From Planctomycetota bacterium (lineage in GTDB: Bacteria; Planctomycetota; B15-G4; JADJEK01), in contig JAEUIB010000588.1 in assembly GCA_016795255.1 (NCBI GenBank), forward strand, positions 1 through 6,546: 6,546 nucleotides of DNA, written 5' to 3'. Positions 1 through 5,035 of this stretch are shown here, piece after piece. The number at the start of each line of letters is the position of its first letter. The stretch's first letter is position 1. Made by a program: the position numbers and the translations under genes. Under the pieces are notes generated by a model. That model was not told where the DNA came from. It did not search any database and saw only the letters and a program-made list of their open reading frames with translations.

Positions 1-653
1 TCCAGTCGGTGGTCCACGAAGCCGAAGAGCGGCTCAGCGTGCTCGCCGAGTACTCGGAAGGCTCGACCACGCGATCGCAAGCGGCGCTGACCGTGAAGAT
101 GCTCGTCGAGGACGCGGCGCGCGGCGGCAACCCCGACCCGCTCGTGGCCGAACAGTTGTTGCGACGCTCGGTGTCGCTCGGCGGTCGATTCGGCCTCGAC
201 GCGGCGAACCTGCTCGGGTTCCTGCGAGCTCGCGCCGGGGATCTGGACGGCGCGGAGCTGCTGTTCCGAGCGGTCATCGAGCGGACCGCACGCGACTCGT
301 ACGAGAGCGAGACGCAGGCCCACGCGATGAACAACCTGACGACGGTCCACGTCGGCCGCGGCAACCTCCGCCTCGCGATCCTGTGGTGCGAGCGGTCGCT
401 GATGCTGAAGGAACGACTCGGCCTGGACGCGCGGACGAACTACCTCAACCTGATCTTCTTCTGGCTCGAGCATCGCACGAGCTACGGACTCGACCGCGCG
501 CGCCACTACCTGCGCGTGCTGCTCGGGCTCGAAGGCGGCAAGGCGTACCTGCTCGCGAACGTCGCGCATCCCCACTACGCGGAAGGCTTGAAGCACCTGC
601 GCGCCGCGGGCTTCGACCGCGAGTTCCCCGAACTGGCCGTCGCGCGCAAGTGA
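1..653 (+). CDS. TPR-like helical repeat protein, 5' end outside window
   Basis: The frame is open from the left edge to a TGA at 651-653, giving about 216 visible residues. A GTG at 9 could serve as a start, but the frame continues upstream of it, so the true start is probably outside the window. The visible part is alpha-helical. Counting from the GTG, residues ~64-92 (AANLLGFLRARAGDLDGAEL and following) and ~105-137 (AMNNLTTVHVGRGNLRLAIL and following) have the spacing of small and large residues typical of tetratricopeptide repeats. Residues ~160-175 look like a third helical hairpin. TPR proteins are scaffolds for protein-protein contacts; no catalytic motif, signal peptide or membrane segment is visible, and the partner cannot be named. 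The gene converges on the methyltransferase, with 43 bp between stops. The TPR call is fairly safe; the function is unknown. Confidence 0.75.
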   Translation, partial: QSVVHEAEERLSVLAEYSEGSTTRSQAALTVKMLVEDAARGGNPDPLVAEQLLRRSVSLGGRFGLDAANLLGFLRARAGDLDGAELLFRAVIERTARDSYESETQAHAMNNLTTVHVGRGNLRLAILWCERSLMLKERLGLDARTNYLNLIFFWLEHRTSYGLDRARHYLRVLLGLEGGKAYLLANVAHPHYAEGLKHLRAAGFDREFPELAVARK

Positions 654-660
654 CGCAGCG

Positions 661-691
661 CCGCTCGCGACGTCCCGCCGACGTCGAGCGG
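661..691. terminator. Hairpin between convergent genes, candidate bidirectional terminator
   Basis: Arms at 661-674 and 680-691 pair over 12 bp with a 2-nt bulge (668-669) and a 5-nt loop (CCGCC). The hairpin fills most of the 43-bp gap between the stop at 653 and the stop at 697. Neither strand has a T-run after the stem, so it is not a canonical intrinsic terminator. Its position between two converging genes makes an end-of-transcript role plausible; this is inference. Confidence 0.4.
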
Positions 692-696
692 AAAGG

Positions 697-1548
697 TCAG
701 ATCTTCAGGCGAACGTGCACGCGATCGCGACTCGGCGCACGCGTGAACACGCAGACGCCGTAGCGATCGAGATCGACGACGACCCGGAAGCGCGGATCCC
801 GCGCGAGCTCGGTCCACGCGCGCAGCATCCCCTCCGACCAGCGAATGTCGTCGAACAACACCAGCGCCCCGTCGACGAGCTTGCGCTCGACCGCGGCGAA
901 GTAGTCGAGGGTCGGTTGGTACTGGTGGTGCCCGTCGATGAACACGAAGTCGAGCGGCTCGCAGCGTTCGACGTACGGCGCCAGCGTCTGCGTGAACAGG
1001 CCGAGGACTTTCTCGACGCGCAGATCGAGGTTCTGATGCACGCCGTCCGCGATGCGAGCGCGCAGCGGCGACCCCTCCATCGTCACCAGTCGGCCGCGAC
1101 CGTTCAGGCGCATCGCCGACGCGATGTACGACGACGAGATGCCGACGTTCGTGCCGAGCTCGAGTCCGAGGTTGGGCGCGAGTTCGCGCACGAGGAAATG
1201 CAGTGCCAGCGCATCGCGCTTCGTCTTGCTGACGCCACACGCCTGCTGGATCGTCACGCCGTCGTCGTACGGCCCGCTCTCGGCCGAGCCCGGCGGCTTC
1301 ACCAACGACGTGTCGGCGGCGAGCCGCGCGCGTTCCGCCTCGATCCGCTCGACCCAAGGGCGTGAGTCGCCGAGGTCGCGATCCCGCGTTCGGCGCAGAG
1401 CCCGGCCGATCGCTTGCGCGACCGGGTCGGCCGCGCGGATCAACGCGTCGATGCGCCCGTCGGTCCGCATCCGCAGCCAAGTGGCTTTGGTGCTACGGAT
1501 CGCGGACGACCGCAGAGCCCATTGATCGACGATTTCGGTCAGCGTCAT
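697..1548 (-). CDS. Class I SAM-dependent methyltransferase (Methyltransf_24 type)
   Basis: This 283-residue protein starts at the ATG at 1548 (MTLTEIVDQW). The frame stays open upstream but gives only an Arg-rich, non-protein-like stretch. The C-terminal two thirds form a Rossmann-type methyltransferase. Motif I is at residues ~128-137 (LGLELGTNVG, with E130, G132 and G136). An acidic residue ending strand 2 is E158 (LVTMEGSP). Strand 4 reads DFVFIDGHHQYQP (200-212), and FDDIRWSEGM (232-241) follows strand 5. The IDGxHxY and DD elements resemble class I O-methyltransferases that use S-adenosylmethionine, often with a divalent metal. The first ~100 residues are helical and specific to this protein. 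It is predicted soluble, with no signal peptide. The substrate is not evident: small molecule, sugar or lipid headgroup are all possible. It is divergent from the DinB-like gene, and no clear Shine-Dalgarno precedes the start. Confidence 0.85.
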   Translation of the reverse strand: MTLTEIVDQWALRSSAIRSTKATWLRMRTDGRIDALIRAADPVAQAIGRALRRTRDRDLGDSRPWVERIEAERARLAADTSLVKPPGSAESGPYDDGVTIQQACGVSKTKRDALALHFLVRELAPNLGLELGTNVGISSSYIASAMRLNGRGRLVTMEGSPLRARIADGVHQNLDLRVEKVLGLFTQTLAPYVERCEPLDFVFIDGHHQYQPTLDYFAAVERKLVDGALVLFDDIRWSEGMLRAWTELARDPRFRVVVDLDRYGVCVFTRAPSRDRVHVRLKI

Positions 1549-1660
1549 GGTCGAAGCGCCGGAGTGTAGCGAGCCCCGTCCCGGTCGTCGCCGCGTGCGA
1601 CGAGAAGCGCGGCGACCTTCGGGCTGGCGCGGCGGCGCCTCCGCCGCGAGACTCCGCGCC
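1549..1660. promoter_or_regulatory. Divergent intergenic region (methyltransferase / DinB-like)
   Basis: These 112 bp separate two divergent starts. On the - strand, TACACT (1568-1563) matches the sigma-70 -10 consensus at 4 of 6 positions, with GCGACG 17 bp upstream (1591-1586) matching -35 at 3 of 6. That would start the transcript only a few bases before the methyltransferase ATG, in line with its missing Shine-Dalgarno. A perfect 8-bp stem (1628-1635 with 1641-1648, loop CGCCT) ends 12 bp before the DinB-like ATG. That start also lacks a clear Shine-Dalgarno. The promoter call is tentative. Confidence 0.3.
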
Positions 1661-2110
1661 ATGGACTCCGGCCAGCAGATCCGTCATTTGATCGCGACGA
1701 TCGGCTTCCGCGCGTCGCGCGTGCTGCTCGACGCGCCCGACGCCTTCGGCGCATTCGAAGCCGGAGCGGGTATCCGTCCTCCGGCGCAGCTCCTCGCGCA
1801 CGTCAACGACGTGCTCGGCTCCGCCCACGCGCGCCTCGTCGGCATCGAGTTCGTCCGTACCGTGGACGCCGATTGGCGGACCGAGGTCGACCGCACGTTC
1901 ACGTGGCTCGACCGCTTGGACCGAGCCGTCGCCGACGGTCGCGCCGCGTCCCTGGCCGCCTGGGCGCCGTTGCTCCAAGGACCGCTGGCCGACGTGCTCA
2001 CGCACATCGGCCAGCTCGGGATGCTGCGCCGACTCGCCGGTCGCCCGGTCGTCGTCGGATCCAACTACGCGATCGCTCCGATCGAAGTCGGCCGCGTCCG
2101 TTACGCCTGA
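1661..2110 (+). CDS. DinB/YfiT-like small helical-bundle protein
   Basis: This 149-residue protein starts at the ATG at 1661 (MDSGQQIRHL). The frame is open back to 1547, but the 38 extra residues are Arg-rich and unlike protein. Features of the DinB/YfiT four-helix bundle are visible: a first helix (residues ~3-24), then RPPAQLLAHVNDVLG (39-53) carrying H47, a long central helix around 69-95, and DVLTHIGQLGMLRRLAGRPV (111-130). The last segment resembles the HxxxHRGQL..LLR..G signature. DinB-like proteins are usually metal-binding, and some are thiol-dependent transferases; members such as this are mostly uncharacterised. If the alignment holds, the ligands would be H47, D111 and H115, with Asp where a His is more usual. 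The protein is predicted cytoplasmic. Its stop overlaps the TerC stop by 10 bp in a convergent arrangement. Family confidence is moderate and function is unknown. Confidence 0.7.
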   Translation: MDSGQQIRHLIATIGFRASRVLLDAPDAFGAFEAGAGIRPPAQLLAHVNDVLGSAHARLVGIEFVRTVDADWRTEVDRTFTWLDRLDRAVADGRAASLAAWAPLLQGPLADVLTHIGQLGMLRRLAGRPVVVGSNYAIAPIEVGRVRYA

Positions 2111-3075
2111 CCCGGGCGGGTCTTCTCGTTCACCGGCAGCGTCGTGGCCGTTCCGCTCGGACGACGCATCAGCGACGCCACCATCGACCCGGCGAGGATC
2201 GTCACGATGATCGCGAGCGAGATGCCGACCGGGATCTTGTAGACCTCGAGCATCACCATCTTCGCGCCGACGAACACGAGCACGAGCGCGAGCCCGAACT
2301 TCAGGTAGTGGAAGCGGTCGAGGACTCCTGCGAGCAGGAAGTACAGCGAGCGCAGTCCGAGGATCGCGAAGATGTTCGACGTGAACACGATGAACGGATC
2401 CCGCGTGATCGCGAAGATCGCCGGGATCGAGTCGACCGCGAAGATCAGATCGGTCGCTTCGACCGCCATCAGCGCGAGGAACAGCGGCGTCGCGCGCACG
2501 ACGCCGTTCTGACGCGCGAAGAACTTGTCGCCGACGTACCCGTCCGTCATCGGCACCACGCGACGGACCAGCCGCACGATCGGGTTCTGCGACGGGTCGA
2601 CCTTCGAGTCGTCGCGCAGCATCAGCTTCACGCCGGTCAGCACGAGGAACGCGCCGAACACCCAGATCATCCAGTGGAAGCGCTCGAGCATCGCGCCGCC
2701 GACGAGGATGAACAGCGCGCGCATGACCAGCGCGCCGAGGATGCCCCAGAACAACACGCGATGCTGGTACGCCTGCGGCACCGCGAACGCGGAGAAGATC
2801 ACCGCGAACACGAAGATGTTGTCGACCGACAACGACTTCTCGATCACGTAGCCGGTCAGGAACTCCATGCCCTTGACGCTGCCGTGCGCGCTCCACACCC
2901 AGAGGTTGAACAGACCGGCGAGGCCGACCCACACCGCGCTCCAGATCGCCGCTTCGCGCAGCGAGATCACGTGCGCCTTGCGGTGGAAGACCCCGAGGTC
3001 GAGCGCGAGCATCGCGAGCACGAACGCGAGGAATCCGATCCAGAGGCCTGGGTGTCCGATCGATTCGAGTTCCAT
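2101..3075 (-). CDS. TerC/Alx-family integral membrane protein
   Basis: This 324-residue multi-pass inner-membrane protein has hydrophobic segments near residues 9-28, 43-62, 84-99, 107-128, 134-152, 196-219, 228-250, 258-279 and 284-302. The two family signatures are present: EKSLSVDNIFVF (79-90) and EATDLIFAVDSIPAIFAIT (206-224). Their acidic residues D85, D209 and D215 lie within membrane helices. TerC-type proteins are linked to tellurite resistance. The related Alx/MntP-associated proteins are linked to manganese export and alkaline pH, and other members to metal loading of exported enzymes. Which role applies here cannot be read from sequence. The ATG at 3075 has only a weak upstream GGA. 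The gene lies 54 bp downstream of the zf-TFIIB gene and is probably co-transcribed with it. That gap is too short for a yybP-ykoY manganese riboswitch. The length is normal for the family. Confidence 0.92.
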   Translation of the reverse strand: MELESIGHPGLWIGFLAFVLAMLALDLGVFHRKAHVISLREAAIWSAVWVGLAGLFNLWVWSAHGSVKGMEFLTGYVIEKSLSVDNIFVFAVIFSAFAVPQAYQHRVLFWGILGALVMRALFILVGGAMLERFHWMIWVFGAFLVLTGVKLMLRDDSKVDPSQNPIVRLVRRVVPMTDGYVGDKFFARQNGVVRATPLFLALMAVEATDLIFAVDSIPAIFAITRDPFIVFTSNIFAILGLRSLYFLLAGVLDRFHYLKFGLALVLVFVGAKMVMLEVYKIPVGISLAIIVTILAGSMVASLMRRPSGTATTLPVNEKTRPGQA

Positions 3076-3129
3076 GGGACGTCGTTCCGTTGAGGGGAGG
3101 GCGGGCGCGGCGCGGCGCGCGCGACGCGG

Positions 3130-3465
3130 TCAGTCGAAGAGTTCGCCGAGCGTGTGCAGGAAGCCGCGCCGCTTCGGCGGATACGGCGCGGAGTGCGGAT
3201 GCGGGCGCTGCCAGTGATCGTCGGAGTCGTACGGCGACTTCTCGCGGCGGCGATCGTCGGGTTCGTAGTCACGCCGCGGCGGCAGAGGCGGCGCCGCGTA
3301 CCGCGCGCGGTCGAGCTCGTCGAACTCGGCCTGCGCCCGAGCGAGGATCCGCTCGAGCTCGCCGCGGTCGAGCCACACTCCGCGGCAATCGGGGCATTGA
3401 TCGATCGTCACGCCGTCGCGTTCCTTCTCGAGCAGCGTCTTCGTCGAGCATCGAGGGCAGTTCAT
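3130..3465 (-). CDS. zf-TFIIB zinc-ribbon domain protein
   Basis: This is a 111-residue protein if it starts at the ATG at 3465 (MNCPRC). An in-frame ATG at 3477 would add four residues (MGAL). I prefer 3465 because GGGAG (3475-3471) sits 5 nt upstream of it, while the upstream ATG has no Shine-Dalgarno and family members typically begin just before the first CxxC. The zinc ribbon covers residues 3-40: CPRC (C3, C6), then CPDCRGVWLDRGELERI (24-40, with C24 and C27). These match the zf-TFIIB family, in which four cysteines hold one zinc. The middle (~58-100) is a charged, Pro/Arg/Asp/His-rich, probably disordered linker. The end KRRGFLHTLGELFD (98-111) is a short amphipathic tail. Members are small cytoplasmic proteins of unknown role. 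The gene lies between htpX and terC. Confidence 0.85.
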   Translation of the reverse strand: MNCPRCSTKTLLEKERDGVTIDQCPDCRGVWLDRGELERILARAQAEFDELDRARYAAPPLPPRRDYEPDDRRREKSPYDSDDHWQRPHPHSAPYPPKRRGFLHTLGELFD

Positions 3466-3470
3466 GAGCG

Positions 3471-3475
3471 CTCCC
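3471..3475 (-). promoter_or_regulatory. Shine-Dalgarno that decides the zf-TFIIB start
   Basis: On the - strand GGGAG occupies 3475-3471, with a 5-nt spacer to the ATG at 3465. It overlaps the alternative ATG at 3477-3475, which makes that upstream ATG an unlikely start. Confidence 0.5.
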
Positions 3476-3502
3476 ATGGCCGAGTCCGGCCGGGTTCAGG
3501 GT

Positions 3503-3513
3503 CCAACGGTTGG
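3503..3513. promoter_or_regulatory. Short perfect dyad upstream of the zf-TFIIB gene
   Basis: CCAACGGTTGG is an inverted repeat with 5-bp arms and a single central base, 38 bp upstream of the zf-TFIIB ATG in non-coding sequence. It could be a small operator or a remnant of a hairpin. No convincing -10/-35 pair is seen next to it, so any role is speculative. Confidence 0.2.
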
Positions 3514-3535
3514 TGATCGAGCGAGTTGGAAGGAA

Positions 3536-3570
3536 GGGCCCCGCGGCGTTTCGGCCGCGCCGCGGGACCC
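3536..3570 (-). terminator. Strong GC-rich hairpin downstream of htpX
   Basis: Arms at 3536-3548 and 3558-3570 (13 nt each) enclose a 9-nt loop. On the - strand all 13 positions pair, with one G-U wobble; on the + strand that position is a C-A mismatch. The structure therefore fits RNA read from the - strand, 28-62 nt past the htpX stop. The bases after the stem read TTCCTTCC, which is only weakly U-rich. This is a candidate terminator or mRNA-processing hairpin for the htpX transcript. Confidence 0.55.
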
Positions 3571-3574
3571 AAGG

Positions 3575-3591
3575 CGCGCCACCCTGGCGCG
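3575..3591. terminator. Second small hairpin next to the htpX stop
   Basis: A perfect 7-bp stem (CGCGCCA at 3575-3581 with TGGCGCG at 3585-3591) has a CCC loop. It lies between the htpX stop (3598) and the larger hairpin at 3536-3570, so a - strand transcript meets two hairpins in tandem. No T-run is present. Confidence 0.35.
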
Positions 3592-3597
3592 TCTCGT

Positions 3598-4482
3598 TCA
3601 GATGGCGCGTGACGGAACCGGCGTTCCGCTCCACGCGGCGAGTTCGAGCAGTCGGCGCACGCGCTCCTCGACCGGCGGGTGCGTCGAGAACCACCGGCCG
3701 AGGCTCTGCAGAGCGCCGGCGAACGGGTTCACGATGAACAGGCTCGCGGTCGCAGGAACCGGCTGTTCGGTCGGGATCGCCGTCGCGGCGTGATGCAGCT
3801 TCAGCAGCGCGTTGGCGAGGGCTTCCGGATCGCCGGACAACTTCGCGCCGCCTTCGTCGGCGAGGTACTCGCGGGACCGCGAGATGCCGAACTGGACCAG
3901 CATCGCGGCGATCGGAGCGATCAGCGCCAGCGCGAGGCCACCGCCGCCGCCACCCTCTTCTTCGCCGTCCTGCGAGCTGCCGCCGAACAGGGCGCCGAAC
4001 TGGAGCATCTGCGCGATGCCCGAGATCGCCGAGCCGAGGACCGCCGCGATGCTCGACACGAGGATGTCGCGGTGCTGGATGTGCGCGATCTCGTGCGCGA
4101 GTACGCCGCGGAGTTCACGGCGCGACAGGATGCCGAGGATGCCGGTGGTCACGGCGACGACGCCGTGCTTCGGATTGCGGCCGGTCGCGAACGCGTTCGG
4201 TTGCGGGTCCTCGATGATCGCGACGCGCGGCTTCGGGATGTTCGCGGCCTGCGCGAGCTCCTCGACCATGCGGTGCAGCTCGGGAGCCTCGTTCGCGTCG
4301 ACTTCCTTCGCTCCGTGCATCCGCAGCACGATGCGATCGCTGAAGAAGTAGGCGCCGACGTTCATCACGACGGCCAGCACGATGAACACGCCCAGCGAGC
4401 CGGGGGCAACCGCGCCGCCGATGCCGACGAGGATCGCCGACAGCACGCCGAGCAACAGAACGGTCTTGGCCTGGTTCAACAT
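3598..4482 (-). CDS. htpX: HtpX-type membrane zinc metalloprotease (M48)
   Basis: This 294-residue protein has the usual HtpX length and layout. Two N-terminal membrane segments (residues ~7-27 and ~30-48) precede a cytoplasmic domain with the zinc-protease motif HEIAH (130-134: H130, catalytic E131, H134). E205, in SREYLADEGG, is the expected third zinc ligand. Further hydrophobic stretches lie at ~141-165 and ~183-200, separated by a Gly/Glu-rich loop (169-182). STHPP (266-270) near the C-terminus is also typical. HtpX degrades misfolded or damaged inner-membrane proteins together with FtsH and is usually induced by heat or envelope stress. The start at ATG 4482 is supported by GGAG (4495-4492) with a 9-nt spacer. 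It lies 49 bp downstream of the HPF gene, probably in the same transcript, and is followed by two hairpins. All key residues are intact. Confidence 0.95.
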   Translation of the reverse strand: MLNQAKTVLLLGVLSAILVGIGGAVAPGSLGVFIVLAVVMNVGAYFFSDRIVLRMHGAKEVDANEAPELHRMVEELAQAANIPKPRVAIIEDPQPNAFATGRNPKHGVVAVTTGILGILSRRELRGVLAHEIAHIQHRDILVSSIAAVLGSAISGIAQMLQFGALFGGSSQDGEEEGGGGGGLALALIAPIAAMLVQFGISRSREYLADEGGAKLSGDPEALANALLKLHHAATAIPTEQPVPATASLFIVNPFAGALQSLGRWFSTHPPVEERVRRLLELAAWSGTPVPSRAI

Positions 4483-4525
4483 GGGTGGACACTCCGTTTC
4501 GACAGAGCCTTTGGAATGCGGGGTG

Positions 4526-4542
4526 CGGGCGTCACTCGCCCG
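4526..4542 (-). other. Intercistronic hairpin over the hpf stop codon
   Basis: A perfect 6-bp stem (4526-4531 with 4537-4542, loop TCACT) spans the hpf stop codon at 4534-4532. No T-run follows on the - strand. It could stabilise the upstream message or mark partial termination before htpX, but a stem this short in GC-rich DNA may be chance. Confidence 0.2.
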
Positions 4543-4864
4543 AGTAGCTCCGGCCGAGCTTCGGCTTGAAGCGCGCCGCGAGCCGCGCGACGGTGCGCGA
4601 GATGCGGGCCGACGCGTGGTCGATCGCGCGCTTCGGATCGGAGTCGACGGCCTCCGCGGCGACGAACTCGCCGCGCGGGCTGCGGACTTCGATGCGGCAG
4701 ACCTTGTCCTCGCCGCCGCGCGGTCCGTTCACGTCCTGGAGCAGGACTTCGACGCGATCGACGAACCGCTCGAAACGACCGAGCGCGAACGCGATGCGGT
4801 GCTCGACGTGGAAGCGCAGGGCCTCGGAGACGGTCATGGCCCGAGCGCGAACACGGATGTTCAT
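4532..4864 (-). CDS. Short-form HPF/RaiA ribosome hibernation factor
   Basis: This 110-residue protein starts at the ATG at 4864 (MNIRVRARAM). The start is supported by GAGGAG (4877-4872) with a 7-nt spacer, although the frame is open far upstream. It fits the S30AE/sigma-54 modulation family: an N-terminal beta strand (MNIRVRARAMTVSEALRFHV), a helix carrying VEHRIAFALGRF (20-31), strands VDRVEVLLQDVNGPRGGEDK (35-54) and VCRIEVRSPRGEFVAAEAVD (55-74), then the long basic helix ~77-100 ending in KPKLGR. Family members bind the 30S subunit and inactivate or store ribosomes in stationary phase or stress. The length corresponds to the short HPF/YfiA type, without the C-terminal dimerisation domain of long HPF. 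The protein is cytoplasmic. It is the first gene of the leftward cluster and is divergent from the NhaR-like regulator. HPF and RaiA cannot be told apart from sequence alone. Confidence 0.85.
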   Translation of the reverse strand: MNIRVRARAMTVSEALRFHVEHRIAFALGRFERFVDRVEVLLQDVNGPRGGEDKVCRIEVRSPRGEFVAAEAVDSDPKRAIDHASARISRTVARLAARFKPKLGRSYSGE

Positions 4865-5035
4865 CGGAGGTCTCCTCGTCGTCGTGCGGACGGTGCCGCG
4901 GGGTTCGAAGACCGACCGCAGCCCGATGCCGCGATCGACGGGTCGAAGAATAGGCCGGACCGTGGCGTCGAGAATTCGAACGTCGAGGCTATATCTGTCG
5001 TCTTTTCCGACGGGTCGGCGACCGGAGCGACGGCG
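4865..5035. promoter_or_regulatory. Divergent promoter region between hpf and the nhaR-like gene
   Basis: These 171 bp contain a relatively AT-rich island (about 4945-5006) in very GC-rich surroundings, where promoters for both genes are expected. On the + strand TCGAGA (4968-4973, 4/6 to -35) and TATATC (4990-4995, 4/6 to -10) are 16 bp apart, giving a leader of ~35 nt for the regulator. On the - strand TATTCT (4952-4947) is a 4/6 -10 candidate for hpf, with only a poor -35 (TTCTCG, 4974-4969). Other elements are the palindrome TTCGAA (4975-4980), a direct repeat CGTCGAG (4966-4972 and 4981-4987), and two copies of the dyad CGACGGGTCG (4936-4945 and 5008-5017). These are candidate operator elements for the LysR regulator. 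All assignments are by eye. Confidence 0.45.

Noticed and set aside
575..1480. 301-residue open frame on the - strand overlapping the methyltransferase and TPR genes
   Set aside because: It is an Arg/Ala-rich shadow frame of the methyltransferase with no recognisable motif.
1493..2932. 479-residue open frame on the - strand
   Set aside because: It runs through terC in another frame and antisense through the DinB-like gene. The product is Arg-rich with no domain, as expected from GC-rich DNA that lacks stop codons.
1873..3093. 406-residue open frame on the + strand opposite terC
   Set aside because: It is the antisense shadow of the TerC gene: its product is dominated by Arg, His, Asp and Glu in low-complexity runs, and it overlaps a clear membrane protein and the DinB-like gene.
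3076..3129. Possible yybP-ykoY manganese riboswitch before terC
   Set aside because: Some TerC/Alx genes carry one, but only 54 bp separate terC from the upstream gene, too short for the riboswitch, and its conserved loops are not seen.
4382..5035. In-frame upstream extension of the nhaR-like gene
   Set aside because: It runs antisense through hpf and into htpX. The family signature begins right after the ATG at 5036, which has a good Shine-Dalgarno.
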